From contig CM069880.1 in NCBI GenBank assembly GCA_036172665.1, forward strand, positions 4,466,501 to 4,530,500: a stretch of 64,000 nucleotides of DNA, given 5' to 3'. The notes under the pieces were generated by a model. It had not been told where the DNA came from. It made no database searches and worked only from the letters and a program-made list of their open reading frames with translations. The translations under genes and the position numbers were made by a program. Positions 1 through 10,799 of the stretch are shown piece by piece; positions within the stretch are counted from its first letter, which is position 1, and every line of letters starts with the position of its first letter. Source of the stretch: Prosopocoilus inquinatus. Lineage: Eukaryota > Arthropoda > Insecta > Coleoptera > Lucanidae.

Positions 1-1578
1 CAGAAGCTTGAAATAGTTTTGAACGAAATAACACGTATTTGCGTTGTTCCTGTGATGTATCTAATCCATGCTTACTTATCTAATATGTTAATCGACGTTC
101 CAACGGACTCCAGTAACTCTGATGTGAGATACGAAGTTCTCGCACTCAGCAGAAGCCGGAAATAGTTTTGAACGAAACAACGCGTATTAGCATTGTTCCT
201 GTGATGTATCTAATCGATCCTTACTTATCTATCATGTTATTTGACGTTACGATGGACTCCAGTAACTCTGATGTGAGATACGAAGTTTTCGGACGCAGCG
301 GAAGCTGGAAATAGTTTTGAAAGAAATAACACGTATTAGCGTTGTTCCTGTGATGTATCTAATCGATCCTTACTTATCTAATATGTTATTTGACGTTTCA
401 ACGGACTCCAGTAACTCTGATGTGAGATACGAAGTTCTCGCACTCAGCAGAAGCTGGAAATAGTTTTGAACGAAACAACACGTATTAGCATTGTTCCTGT
501 GATGTATCTAATCGATCCTTACTTATCTATCATGTTATTTGACTTTACGATGGACTCCAGTAACTCTGATGTGAGATACGAAGTTTTCGGACGCAGCGTA
601 AGCTGGAAATAGTTTTGAACGAAATAACACGTATTAGCGTTGTTCCTGTGATGTATCTAATCGATCCTTACTTATCTAATATGTTAATTGAACTTTCAAC
701 GGACTCCAGTAACTCTGATGTGAGATACGAAGTTCTCGCACTCAGCAGAAGCTGGAAATAGTTTTGAACGAAACAACACGTATTAGCATTGTTCCTGTGA
801 TGTATCTAATCGATCCTTACTTATCTAATATGTTATTTGACGTTTCAACGGACTCCAGTAACTCTGATGTGAGATACGAAGTTCTCGCACTCAGCGGAAG
901 GTGGAAATAGTTTTGAACGAAACAGCACGTATTAGCGTTATTCCTGTGGTGTATCTAATCGATCCTTACTTATCTATCATGTTATTTGACGTTACGATGG
1001 ACCCCAGTAATTCTGATGTGAGAAACGAAGTTTTCGGACGCAGCGGAAGCTGGAAATAGTTTTGAACGAAATAGCACGTATTAGCGTTGTTCCTGTGATG
1101 TATCTAATCGATCCTTACTTATCTATCATGTTATTTGACGTTACGATGGACTCCAGCAACTCTGATGTGAGATACGAAGTTTTTGGACGCAGCGGACGCT
1201 GGATATAGTTTTGAAAGAAACAACACGGATTAGCGTTGTTCCTGTGATGTATCTAATCGATCCTTACTTATCTGCTATGTTAATTGACGTTTCAGCGGAC
1301 TCCAGTAACTCTGATGTGAGATTCGAAGTTCTCGGACGCAGCAGAAGCTGGAAATAGTTTTGAACGAAACAAAACCTATTAGCGTTGTTCCTGTGATGTT
1401 TCTAATCGATCCTTGCTTATCTATCATGTTATTTGACATTTCGATGGACCCCAGTAACTCTGATGTGAGATACCAAGTTTTCGGACGCAGCAGGAGCTGG
1501 AAATAGTTTTGAACGAAATAACACGCATTAGCGTTGTTCCTGTGATGTATCTAATCGATCCTTACTTATATATCATGT
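1..1578. repeat. 149-bp satellite array, segment 1
   Basis: Tandem head-to-tail monomers of exactly 149 bp. For example, the motif GTGATGTAT recurs at 52, 201 and 350. Numbering a monomer from CAGAAGCTGG as base 1, this segment is ten full monomers plus 88 bases with no net indel. A-type and B-type monomers alternate through much of it. The last two or three monomers, from about 1320, are divergent (AAAACCTATTAG, CCTTGCTTATC, GATACCAAG, TTACTTATATATC) and recur to the left of every 1,440-bp module. Every frame is closed by TGGAAATAG or other stops, and 149 is not divisible by 3, so the array is non-coding. Confidence 0.97.
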
Positions 1579-3018
1579 GAACTATAAGAGATAGGTATAG
1601 GGAATGCTAATACAGGACGAAAGAACATTTAATCCTGAGTCACATGGTATAAAAATATACTAGGCGTTCCATTTAAAAAACATGACTTTTCGACAGTTGA
1701 AATTAGTTCGAATAGAAGTTATTTTTCAACCAGCCTGTAAACAATTAAGTGCAAAACTGGAGATGATCTGAAAGAATGTTATTGTATCCTACTGTAGACC
1801 AAAAATGGGCATCATGGTTTTTGTTACACAAAGATGACAGTATCATAACCAAGGTTCTGCAAGTCTGAGTTATTTTTAATAAATGAAAATATATCGGAAA
1901 CGGTTAATTTTTCTTGTATCACATGTTGCACAAAATATTTTTAGAATTTTATGAAGATTCCAAAAACGCATTAAAAATTGGGGTGTTCTGTTTAAAAAAA
2001 GAAAGTTGACAGCAACTTCCGGTATAAGCGGAAGTGTCTGAAAATTAAAAATATTGTATTTTGATAGACCATCATCGTTAACTTATAACTGCAAAATATG
2101 TAACCGAAATTTAAAGGAGAAGTCCGTAAACTTTTAATGAAATTGTTGCCTGAATCTCCCTGTATATAGGCTTACTACTTTTAAGGGCGAAAAAACTTTT
2201 TTTCTCCTAAAATCGCGAAAAAATTCACCCGTATAGAGCTCGACGAGGCGCATTCAAAACCGTGCCCCGTTCCTCTCTAGCTCGCCCCTTTCCCGAGATA
2301 TCGACCCTTAAAATACCATCGTAAAGAGACATTAATTCCGCACAGAAAACGAGCTTTAACGCTTAAATTATGTTACACGCTCATCGCCTGTGGCGGTTTT
2401 AAAAGAGAAAAGCAACTATTCCTGCCCTGTTTAATTCAAAAGAGAACGAAACTCAAGGCATGTTATGTAAGACAAGTGTTTTCTCTGAGAAAAGTTGAAT
2501 AAGCGAAAATCCCTTCGCGCAAATCCTGTAATTGTTATTTATGGAGCATCATGGTATTATCTTTACTTGTAAAACATTTAAAATAGCGATAAATAAAAAT
2601 AATTTTTAATGCGTCGTGGTGCTGCCATCCTGAAACGACCGACGCGAACTTTCAAGTAATCAAAGATCACAGGTCCCTGCAGAATTACAGGAATTTGTAA
2701 TCATCGGCGCGCTCTAAGTTGGTTGCACGTTCAACGTACAGATGGCGCATCGATCCCTCACGTGCGTTCAGTAATGCTCAGCGACGGCTCCAACGCTTCG
2801 CTGCCGTACTCAGCCACCCAAAATTAGCGACAATTTTCAGCGTTGAGGTGAATGAACAAACGTGTTTGAGTAAAATACATAATTTCATCTGCATTTTAAT
2901 GCATTAACATTAAAGTCTTCTCATCGTTTAATGAAAGCGAATTATTATTCTCTAATGCGAACGATTTAGGATAAACTCGCACTGGTTTCATTACTTGGTC
3001 AGCCCACAGGATTACCGT
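1579..3018. repeat. 1,440-bp non-satellite module, copy 1
   Basis: AT-rich single-copy-like sequence embedded in satellite and found five times in the window. The left edge follows TATCATGT (monomer base 88). Satellite resumes at AACGAAATAACACG (monomer base 22), so 82 bp of monomer phase is missing. No terminal inverted repeats or target duplication are visible. Internal landmarks are TGGTATAAAAATATAC near 1645, a 7-bp-arm hairpin at 2015-2035, TATATAGG near 2163, and a GC-richer stretch at about 2225-2310. An open frame of 62 codons at 2719-2907 begins with TTG, lacks an ATG and matches no family I know, so I do not call it a gene. This is the most divergent copy (for example GTGTTTGAGT where the others have GTGTTTCCGT). 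Function unknown. Confidence 0.93.
2015..2035. other. perfect 7-bp hairpin inside module copy 1
   Basis: ACTTCCG, a seven-base loop GTATAAG, then CGGAAGT: a perfect inverted repeat with 7-bp arms. The same hairpin is intact in copies 3 (8751-8771), 4 and 5. Copy 2 has lost one base in the left arm (ACTCCG). Could form in DNA or in a transcript. No function is assigned. Confidence 0.6.
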
Positions 3019-5467
3019 AACGAAATAACACGTATTAGCGTTGTTCCTGTGATGTATCTAATCGATCCTTACTTACCTACTATGTTATTTGATGTTTCAA
3101 CGGACTCGAGTAACTCTGATGTGAGACACGAAGTTTTCGGACGCAGCAGAAGCTGGAAATAGTTTTGAACGAAACAACACGTATTAGCGTTGTTCCTGTG
3201 ATGTATCTAATCGATCCTAACTTATCTGCTGTTATTTGTCGTTTCAACGGACTCCAGTAACTCTGATGTGAGATACGAAGCTCTCGAACTCAGCAGAAGC
3301 TGGAAATAGTTTTGAACGAAACAACACGTATTAGCGTTGTTCCTGTGATGTATCTAATCGATCCTTAATTATCTATCATGTTATTTGACGTTACGATGGA
3401 CCCCAGTAACTCTGATGTGAGATACGAAGTTTTCGGACGCAGTAGAAGCTGGAAATAGTTTTGAATGAAACAACACGTATTAGCGTTGTTCCTGTGATAT
3501 ATCTAATCGATCCTTACTTATCTATCATGTTATTTGACGTTACGATGGACTCCAGTAACTCTGATGTGAGATACGAAGTTCTCGCACTCAGCAGAAGCTG
3601 GAAATAGTTTTGAACGAAACAACACGTATTAGCATTGTTCCTGTGATGTATCTAATCGATCCTTACTTATCTATCATGTTATTTGACGTTCCAACGGACT
3701 CCAGTAACTCTGATATGAGATACGAAGTTTTCGGACGCAGCAGAAGCTTGAAATAGTTTTGAACGAAATAACACGTATTTGCGTTGTTCCTGTGATGTAT
3801 CTAATCCATGCTTACTTATCTAATATGTTAATCGACGTTCCAACGGACTCCAGTAACTCTGATGTGAGATACGAAGTTCTCGCACTCAGCAGAAGCCGGA
3901 AATAGTTTTGAACGAAACAACGCGTATTAGCATTGTTCCTGTGATGTATCTAATCGATCCTTACTTATCTATCATGTTATTTGACGTTCCAACGGACTCC
4001 AGTAACTCTGATGTGAGATACGAAGTTCTCGCACTCAGCAGAAGCTGGAAATAGTTTTGAACGAAACAACACGTATTAGCGTTGTTCCTGTGATGTATCT
4101 AATCGATCCTTACTTATCTAATATGTTATTTAACGTTTCAACGGGCTCCAGTAACTCTGATGTGAGATACGAAGTTCTCGCACTCAGCAGAAGCTGGAAA
4201 TAGTTTTGAACGAAACAACACGTATTAGCGTTGTTCCTGTGATGTATCTAATCGATCCTTACTAATCTATCATGTTATTTGACGTTACGATGGACTCCAG
4301 TAACTCTGATGTGAGATACGAAATCTTCGGACGCAGCGGAAGCTGGAAATAGTTTTGAAGGAAATAACACGTATTAACGTTGTTCCTGTGATGTATCTAA
4401 TCGATCCTTACTTACCTACTATGCTATTTGACGTTACAACGGATTCGAGTAACTCTGATGTGAGACACGAAGTTTTCGGACGCAGCAGAAGCTGGAAATA
4501 GTTTTGAACGAAACAACACGTATTAGCGTTGTTCCTGTGATGTATCTAATCGATCCTTAATTATCTATCATATTATTTGACGTTACGATGGACCCCAGTA
4601 ACTCTGATGTGAGATACGAAGTTTTCGGACGCAGTAGAAGCTGGAAATAGTTTTGAATGAAACAACACGTATTAGCGTTGCTCCTGTGATATATCTAATC
4701 GATCCTTACTTATCTATCATGTTATTTGACGTTACGATGGACTCCAGTAACTCTGATGTGAGATACGAAGTTTTCGGACGCAGCAGAAGCTGGAAATAGT
4801 TTTGAACGAAACAACACGTATTGACGTTGTTCCTGTGTTGTATCTAATCGATCCTTACTTATTTGCTATGTTAATTGACGTTTCAACGGACTCCAGTAAC
4901 TCTGATGTGAGATTCGAAGTTCTCGGACTCAGCAGAAGCTGGAAATAGTTTTGAAAGAAACAACACGTACTAGCGTTGTTCCTGTGATGTATCTAATCGA
5001 TCCTTACTTATCTACTATGTTATTTGACGTTTCAACGGACTCCAGTAACTCTGGTGTGCGATACGAAGTTCTCGGACTCAGCAGGAGCTGGAAATAGTTT
5101 TGAAAGAAATAACACGTATTAGCGTTGTTCCTGTGATGTATCTAATCGATCCTTACTTATCTATCATGTTATTTGACATTACGATGGACTCCAGTATCTC
5201 AGATGTGAGATACGAAGCTTTCGGACGCAGCAGAAGCTGGGAATAGTTTTGAAAGAAACAAAACCTATTAGCGTTGTTCCTGTGATGTATCTAATCGATC
5301 CTTGCTTATCTATCATGTTATTTGACGATTCGATGGACCGCAGTAACTCTGATGTGAGATACCAAGTTTTCGGACGCAGCAGGAGCTGGAAATAGTTTTG
5401 AACGAAATAACACGCATTAGCGTTGTTCCTGTGATGTATCTAATCGATCCTTACTTATATATCATGT
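3019..5467. repeat. 149-bp satellite array, segment 2
   Basis: Sixteen full monomers plus a partial one between module copies 1 and 2. Length is 2 bp short of perfect phase because of one deletion near 3230 (TCTGCTGTTATTTG in place of TCTGCTATGTTATTTG). That variant marks the second monomer after copies 1, 3, 4 and 5. The stretch from 3741 matches the very start of the window (1-235) at an offset of 3,740 bp. The last monomers before 5467 are the divergent module-flank type. Confidence 0.97.
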
Positions 5468-6906
5468 GAACTATAAGAGATAGGTATAGGGAATGCTAAT
5501 ACAGGACGAAAGAACATTTAATCCTGAGTCACATGGTATAAAAATATACTAGGCGTTCCATTTAAAAAACATGACTTTTCGACAGTTGAAATTAGTTCGA
5601 ATAGAAGTTATTTTTCAACCAGCCTGTAACCAATTAATTGAAAAACTGGAGATGATCTGAAAGAATGTTATTGTATCCTACTGCAGACCAAAAATGGGCA
5701 TCATGGTTTTTGTTACACAAAGATGACTGTATCATAACCAAGGTTCTGCAAGTCTGAGTTATTTTTAATAAATGAAAATATCTCGGAAAGGGTTAATTTT
5801 TCTTGTATCACATGTTGCACAAAATATTTTTAGAATTTTATGAAGATTCCAAAAAAGCATTAAAAGTTGGGGTATTCTGTTTAAAAAAAGAAAGTTGACA
5901 GCAACTCCGGTATAAGCGGAAGTGTCCGAAAATTAAAAATATTATATTTTGATAGACCATCATCGTTAACTTATAACTGCAAAATATGAAACCGAAATTT
6001 AAAGGAGAAGTCCGTAAACTTTTAATGAAAGTGTTGCCTGAATCTCCCTGTATATAGGCTTACTATATTTAAGGGCGAAAAAACTTTTTTTCTCCTAAAA
6101 TCGCGAAAAAATTCACCCGTATAGAGCTCGACGAGGCGCATTCAAAACCGTGCCCCGTTCCTCTCTAGCTCGCCCCTTTCCCGAGATATCGACCCTTAAA
6201 ATACCATCGTAAAGAGACATTAATTCCGCACAGAAAACGAGCTTTAACGCTTAAATTATGTTACACGCTCATCGCCTGTGGCGGTTTTAAAAGAGAAAAG
6301 CAAATATTCCTGCCCTGTTTAATTCAAAAGAGAACGAAACTCAAGGCATGTTATGTAAGACAAGTGTTTTCTCAGAGAAAAGTTGAATAAGCGAAAATCC
6401 CTTCGCGCAAATCCTGTAATTGTTATTTATGGAGCATCATGGTATTATCTTTACTTGTAAAACTTTTAAAATAGCGATAAATAAAAATAATTTTTAATGC
6501 GTCGTGGTGCTGCCATCCTGAAACGACCGACGCGAACTTTCAAGTAATCAAAGATCACAGGTCCCTGCAGAATTACAGGAATTTGTAATCATCGGCGCGC
6601 TCTAAGTTGGTTGCACGTTCAACGTACAGATGGCGCATCGATCCCTCACGTGCGTTCAGTAATGCTCAGCGACGGCTCCAACGCTTCGCTGCCGTACTCA
6701 GCCACCCAAAATTAGCGACAATTTTCAGCGTTGAGGTGAATGAACAAACGTGTTTCCGTAAAATACATAATTTCATCTGCATTTTAATGCATTAACATTA
6801 AAGTCTTGTCCTCGTTTAATGAAAGCGAATTATTATTCTCTAATGCGAACGATTTAGGATAAACTCGCACTGGTTTCATTACTTGGTCAGCTCACAGGAT
6901 TACCGT
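5468..6906. repeat. 1,439-bp non-satellite module, copy 2
   Basis: Same module as at 1579-3018 with identical satellite junctions, one base shorter because one T is lost in the left arm of the hairpin (GCAACTCCGG near 5904). Like copy 1 it begins GAACTATAAGAG, where copies 3-5 have GAAGTATAAGAG. It shares several internal variants with copies 3-5 (GTATTCTG, ATGAAACCG, GTGTTTCCGT), so it is intermediate between the two groups. The 62-codon TTG-initiated frame recurs at 6607-6795 and is not called a gene. Confidence 0.93.
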
Positions 6907-8314
6907 AACGAAATAACACGTATTAGCGTTGTTCCTGTGATGTATCTAATCGATCCTTACTTACCTACTATGTTATTTGACGTTTCAACGGACTCCAGTA
7001 ACTCAGATGTGAGATACGAAGTTCTCGCACTCAGCAGAAGCTGGAAATAGTTTTGAACGAAACAACACGTATTAGCGTTATTCCTGTGATGTTTCTAATC
7101 GATCCTTACTTATCTACAATGTTATTTGACGTTTCAACGGACTCCAGTAACTCTGGTGTGCGATACTATGTACTCGGACTCAGCAGGAGCTGGAAATAGT
7201 TTTGAACGAAACTACACGTATTAGCGTTGTTCCTGTGATGTATCTAATCGATCCTTACTTATCTATCACGTTATTTGACGTTACGATGGACTCCAGTATC
7301 TATGATGTGAGAAACGAAATTTTCGGACGCAGCGGAATCTGGAAATAGTTTTGAACGAAACAACACGTATTAGCATTGTTCCTGTGATGTATCTAATCGA
7401 TCCTTACTTATCTATCATGTTATTTGACGTTACGATGGACTCCAGTAACTCTGATGTGAGATACGATGTTTTCGGACGCAGCGGAAGCTGGAAATAGTTT
7501 TGAACGAAATAACACGTATTAGCGTTGTTCCTGTGATGTATCTAATCGATCCTTACTTATCCAATATGTTATTTGACGTTTCAACGGACTCCAGTAACTC
7601 TGATGTGAGATACGAAGTTCTCGCACTCAGCGGAAGCTGGAAATAGTTTTGAACGAAATAGCACGTATTAGCGTTATTCCTGTGGTGTATCTAATCGATC
7701 CTTACTTATCTATCATGTTATTTGACGTTACGATGGACCCCAGTAATTCTGATGTGAGAAACGAAGTTTTCGGACGCAGCGGAAGCTGGAAATAGTTTTG
7801 AACGAAATAGCACGTATTAGCGTTGTTCCTGTGATGTATCTAATCGATCCTTACTTATCTACAATGTTATTTGACGTTTCAACGGACTCCAGTAACTCTG
7901 GTGTGCGATACTATGTACTCGGACTCAGCAGGAGCTGGAAATAGTTTTGAAAGAAATAACACGTATTAGCGTTGTTCCTGTGATGTATCTAATCGATCCT
8001 TACTTATCTATCATATCATTTGACGTTACGATGGACTCCAGTATCTCAGATGTGAGATACGAAGCTTTCGGACGCAGCAGAAGCTGGAAATAGTTTTGAA
8101 CGAAACAAAACCTATTAGCGTTGTTCCTGTGATGTATCTAATCGATCCTTGCTTATCTATCATGTTATTTGACGTTTCGATGGACCCCAGTAACTCTGAT
8201 GTGAGATACCAAGTTTTCGGACGCAGCAGGAGCTTAAAATAGTTTTGAACGGAATAACACGCATTAGCGTTGTTCCTGTGATGTATCTAATCGATCCTTA
8301 CTTATATATCATGT
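6907..8314. repeat. 149-bp satellite array, segment 3
   Basis: Nine full monomers plus 67 bases, exactly in phase with no net indel. The variant order (GTTTCTAATC at 7091, GATACTATGTACTCGG near 7160, CTATGATGTGAGAAACG near 7309, TGTGGTGTATC near 7681) recurs in the same order before module copy 5. In both places GTTTCTAATC lies 1,224 bp before the module. The same flank precedes copy 4 but with two monomers missing (926 bp). The satellite flank has therefore been copied together with the module. Confidence 0.97.
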
Positions 8315-9754
8315 GAAGTATAAGAGATAGGTATAGGGAATGCTAATACAGGACGAAAGAACACTTAATCCTGAGTCACATGGTATAAAAATATACTAGG
8401 CGTTCCATTTAAAAAACATGACTTTTCGACAGTTGAAATTAGTTCGAATAGAAGTTATTTTTCAACCAGCCTGTAACCAATTAAGTTCAAAACTGGAGAT
8501 GATCTGAAAGAATGTTATTGTATCCTACTGCAGAACAAAAATGGGCATCATGGTTTTTGTTACACAAAGATGACAGTATCATAACCAAGGTTCTGCAAGT
8601 CTGAGTTATTTTTAATAAATGAAAATATCTCGGAAACGGTTAATTTTTCTTTTATCACATGTTGCACAAAATATTTTTAGAATTTTATGAAGATTCCAGA
8701 AAAGCATTAAAAATTGGGGTATTCTGTTTAAAAAAAGAAAGTTGACAGCAACTTCCGGTATAAGCGGAAGTGTCCGAAAATTAAAAATATTATATTTTGA
8801 TAGACCATCATCGTTAACTTATAACTGCAAAATATGAAACCGAAATTTAAAGGAGAAGTCCGTAAACTTTTAATGAAAGTGTTGCCTGAATCTCCCTGTA
8901 TATAGGCTTACTATATTTAAGGGCGAAAAAACTTTTTTTCTCCTAAAATCGCGAAAAAATTCACCCGTATAGAGCTCGACGAGGCGCATTCAAAACCGTG
9001 CCCCGTTCCTCTCTAGCTCGCCCCTTTCCCGAGATATCGACCCTTAAAATACCATCGTAAAGAGACATTAATTCCGCACAGAAAACGAGCTTTAACGCTT
9101 AAATTATGTTACACGCTCATCGCCTGTGGCGGTTTTAAAAGAGAAAAGCAAATATTCCTGCCCTGTTTAATTCAAAAGAGAACGAAACTCAAGGCATGTT
9201 ATGTAAGACAAGTGTTTTCTCAGAGAAAAGTTGAATAAGCGAAAATCCCTTCGCGCAAATCCTGTAATTGTTATTTATGGAGCATCATGGTATTATCTTT
9301 ACTTGTAAAACTTTTAAAATAGCGATAAATAAAAATAATTTTTAATGCGTCGTGGTGCTGCCATCCTGAAACGACCGACGCGAACTTTCAAGTAATCAAA
9401 GATCACAGGTCCCTGCAGAATTACAGGAATTTGTAATCATCGGCGCGCTCTAAGTTGGTTGCACGTTCAACGTACAGATGGCGCATCGATCCCTCACGTG
9501 CGTTCAGTAATGCTCAGCGACGGCTCCAACGCTTCGCTGCCGTACTCAGCCACCCAAAATTAGCGACAATTTTCAGCGTTGAGGTGAATGAACAAACGTG
9601 TTTCCGTAAAATACATAATTTCATCTGCATTTTAATGCATTAACATTAAAGTCTTGTCCTCGTTTAATGAAAGCGAATTATTATTCTCTAATGCGAACGA
9701 TTTAGGATAAACTCGCACTGGTTTCATTACTTGGTCAGCTCACAGGATTACCGT
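8315..9754. repeat. 1,440-bp non-satellite module, copy 3
   Basis: Module with the same junctions as the other copies, beginning GAAGTATAAGAG and ending GATTACCGT. By eye it is nearly identical to copies 4 and 5. It keeps CGGCTCC at the point where copies 4 and 5 have CGGTTCC. The hairpin at 8751-8771 is intact. Its short TTG-initiated frame at 9455-9643 has the same sequence as in copy 2. No gene is called. Confidence 0.93.
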
Positions 9755-10510
9755 AACGAAATAACACGTATTAGCGTTGTTCCTGTGATGTATCTAATCG
9801 ATCCTTACTTACCTACTATGTTATTTGACGTTTCAACGGACTCGAGTAACTCTGATGTGAGACACGAAGTTTTCGGACGCAGCAGAAGCTGGAAATAGTT
9901 TTGAACGAAACAACACGTATTAGCGTTGTTCCTGTGATGTATCTAATCGATCCTAACTTATCTGCTGTTATTTGTCGTTTCAACGGACTCCAGTAACTCT
10001 GATGTGAGATACGAAGCTCTCGCACTCAGCAGAAGCTGGAAATAGTTTTGAACGGAACAACACGTATTAGCGTTGTTCCTTTGATGTATCTAATCGATCC
10101 TTACTTCTAATATGTTATTTGACGTTTCAACGGACTCCAGTAACTCTGATGTGAGATACGAAATCTTCGGACGCAGTAGAAGCTGGAAATAGTTTTGAAT
10201 GAAACAACACGTATTAGCGTTGTTCCTGTGATATATCTAATCGATCCTTACTTATCTATCATGTTATTTGACGTTACGATGGACTCCAGTAACTCTGATG
10301 TGAGATACGAAGTTCTCGCACTCAGCAGAAGCTGGAAATAGTTTTGAACGAAACAACGCGTATTAGCATTGTTCCTGTGATGTATCTAATCGATCCTTAC
10401 TTATCTATCATGTTATTTGACGTTCCAACGGACTCCAGTAACTCTGATATGAGATACGAAGTTTTCGGACGCAGCAGAAGCTTGAAATAGTTTTGAACGA
10501 AATAACACGT
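9755..10510. repeat. 149-bp satellite array, segment 4, split by the retrotransposon
   Basis: About five monomers between module copy 3 and the retrotransposon. Length is 4 bp short of exact phase, explained by two 2-bp deletions: TCTGCTGTTATTTG near 9962 and TTACTTCTAATATG near 10105. The last monomer (GATATGAGATACG, then CAGAAGCTTGAAATAG) matches the region around 3720-3780. The segment stops at monomer base 36, inside CACGT, where the retrotransposon inserted. Confidence 0.96.
10506..10510. repeat. target-site duplication, left copy (CACGT)
   Basis: CACGT immediately precedes the LTR terminus TGTTGC and is repeated at 16454-16458 after the other terminus GCGAACA. A 5-bp duplication fits BEL/Pao integration. 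Removing the element and one CACGT restores an uninterrupted satellite monomer in correct phase. Confidence 0.92.
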
Positions 10511-10772
10511 TGTTGCTTGCAGGTTGATTAAAAATAATTCAACTGATGCACTACAACCGCTTTTTTTATTGCTGGTAATTTATTTTACATTGGTTAAAGG
10601 TATTTTATCTGATAGCGAACAACAATAATACACCCTCCCTTCGTAATTGTTCTCGAACACTCTCTCTTTTTCTTCCTCTCCACCGAGGGCAGCACTTGCC
10701 GCGGGTATGCACACAAATTGAACCAAACATATTTTGGCGCGCAATTTAAATTAAAAATGTTAGGCGCGAACA
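10511..10772 (-). repeat. 3' LTR of the BEL/Pao element
   Basis: 262 bp, nearly identical to 16195-16453. Read on the minus strand it starts TGTTCGCGCC and ends GCAAGCAACA. Two AATAAA signals lie on the minus strand (TTTATT on plus at 10565-10570 and 10579-10584). A TATA-like GATAAAATA lies at about 10601-10609. Compared with the other LTR it has seven Ts instead of four at about 10561-10567, and three base differences clustered near 10723-10733. Confidence 0.95.
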
Positions 10773-10783
10773 TGGCCCCAACC
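10773..10783 (-). promoter_or_regulatory. candidate polypurine tract
   Basis: On the minus strand, GGTTGGGGCCA directly abuts the start of the 3' LTR. It is purine-rich but interrupted by pyrimidines. It is the only candidate at the required position for plus-strand priming. Confidence 0.4.
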
Positions 10784-10799
10784 TTGAAAGCTCCAGCTT

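Noticed and set aside
2719..2907. 62-codon frame repeated in every module (also 6607-6795, 9455-9643, 21823-22011, 32035-32223)
   Set aside because: It starts with TTG and not ATG, is short, matches no family I know, and its conservation is explained by recent duplication of the whole module.
1579..3018. Module as rDNA spacer, tRNA or SINE, or as a terminal-inverted-repeat transposon
   Set aside because: No rRNA or tRNA sequence, no convincing A and B boxes (only a weak GTTCGAATA near 1707), no 3' A-tail, and no inverted repeats between its ends.
9816..10025. 69-codon minus-strand frames after modules (also 22184-22393 and 32396-32605)
   Set aside because: They are pure satellite. They stay open only because of the 2-bp deletion in the second monomer after the module.
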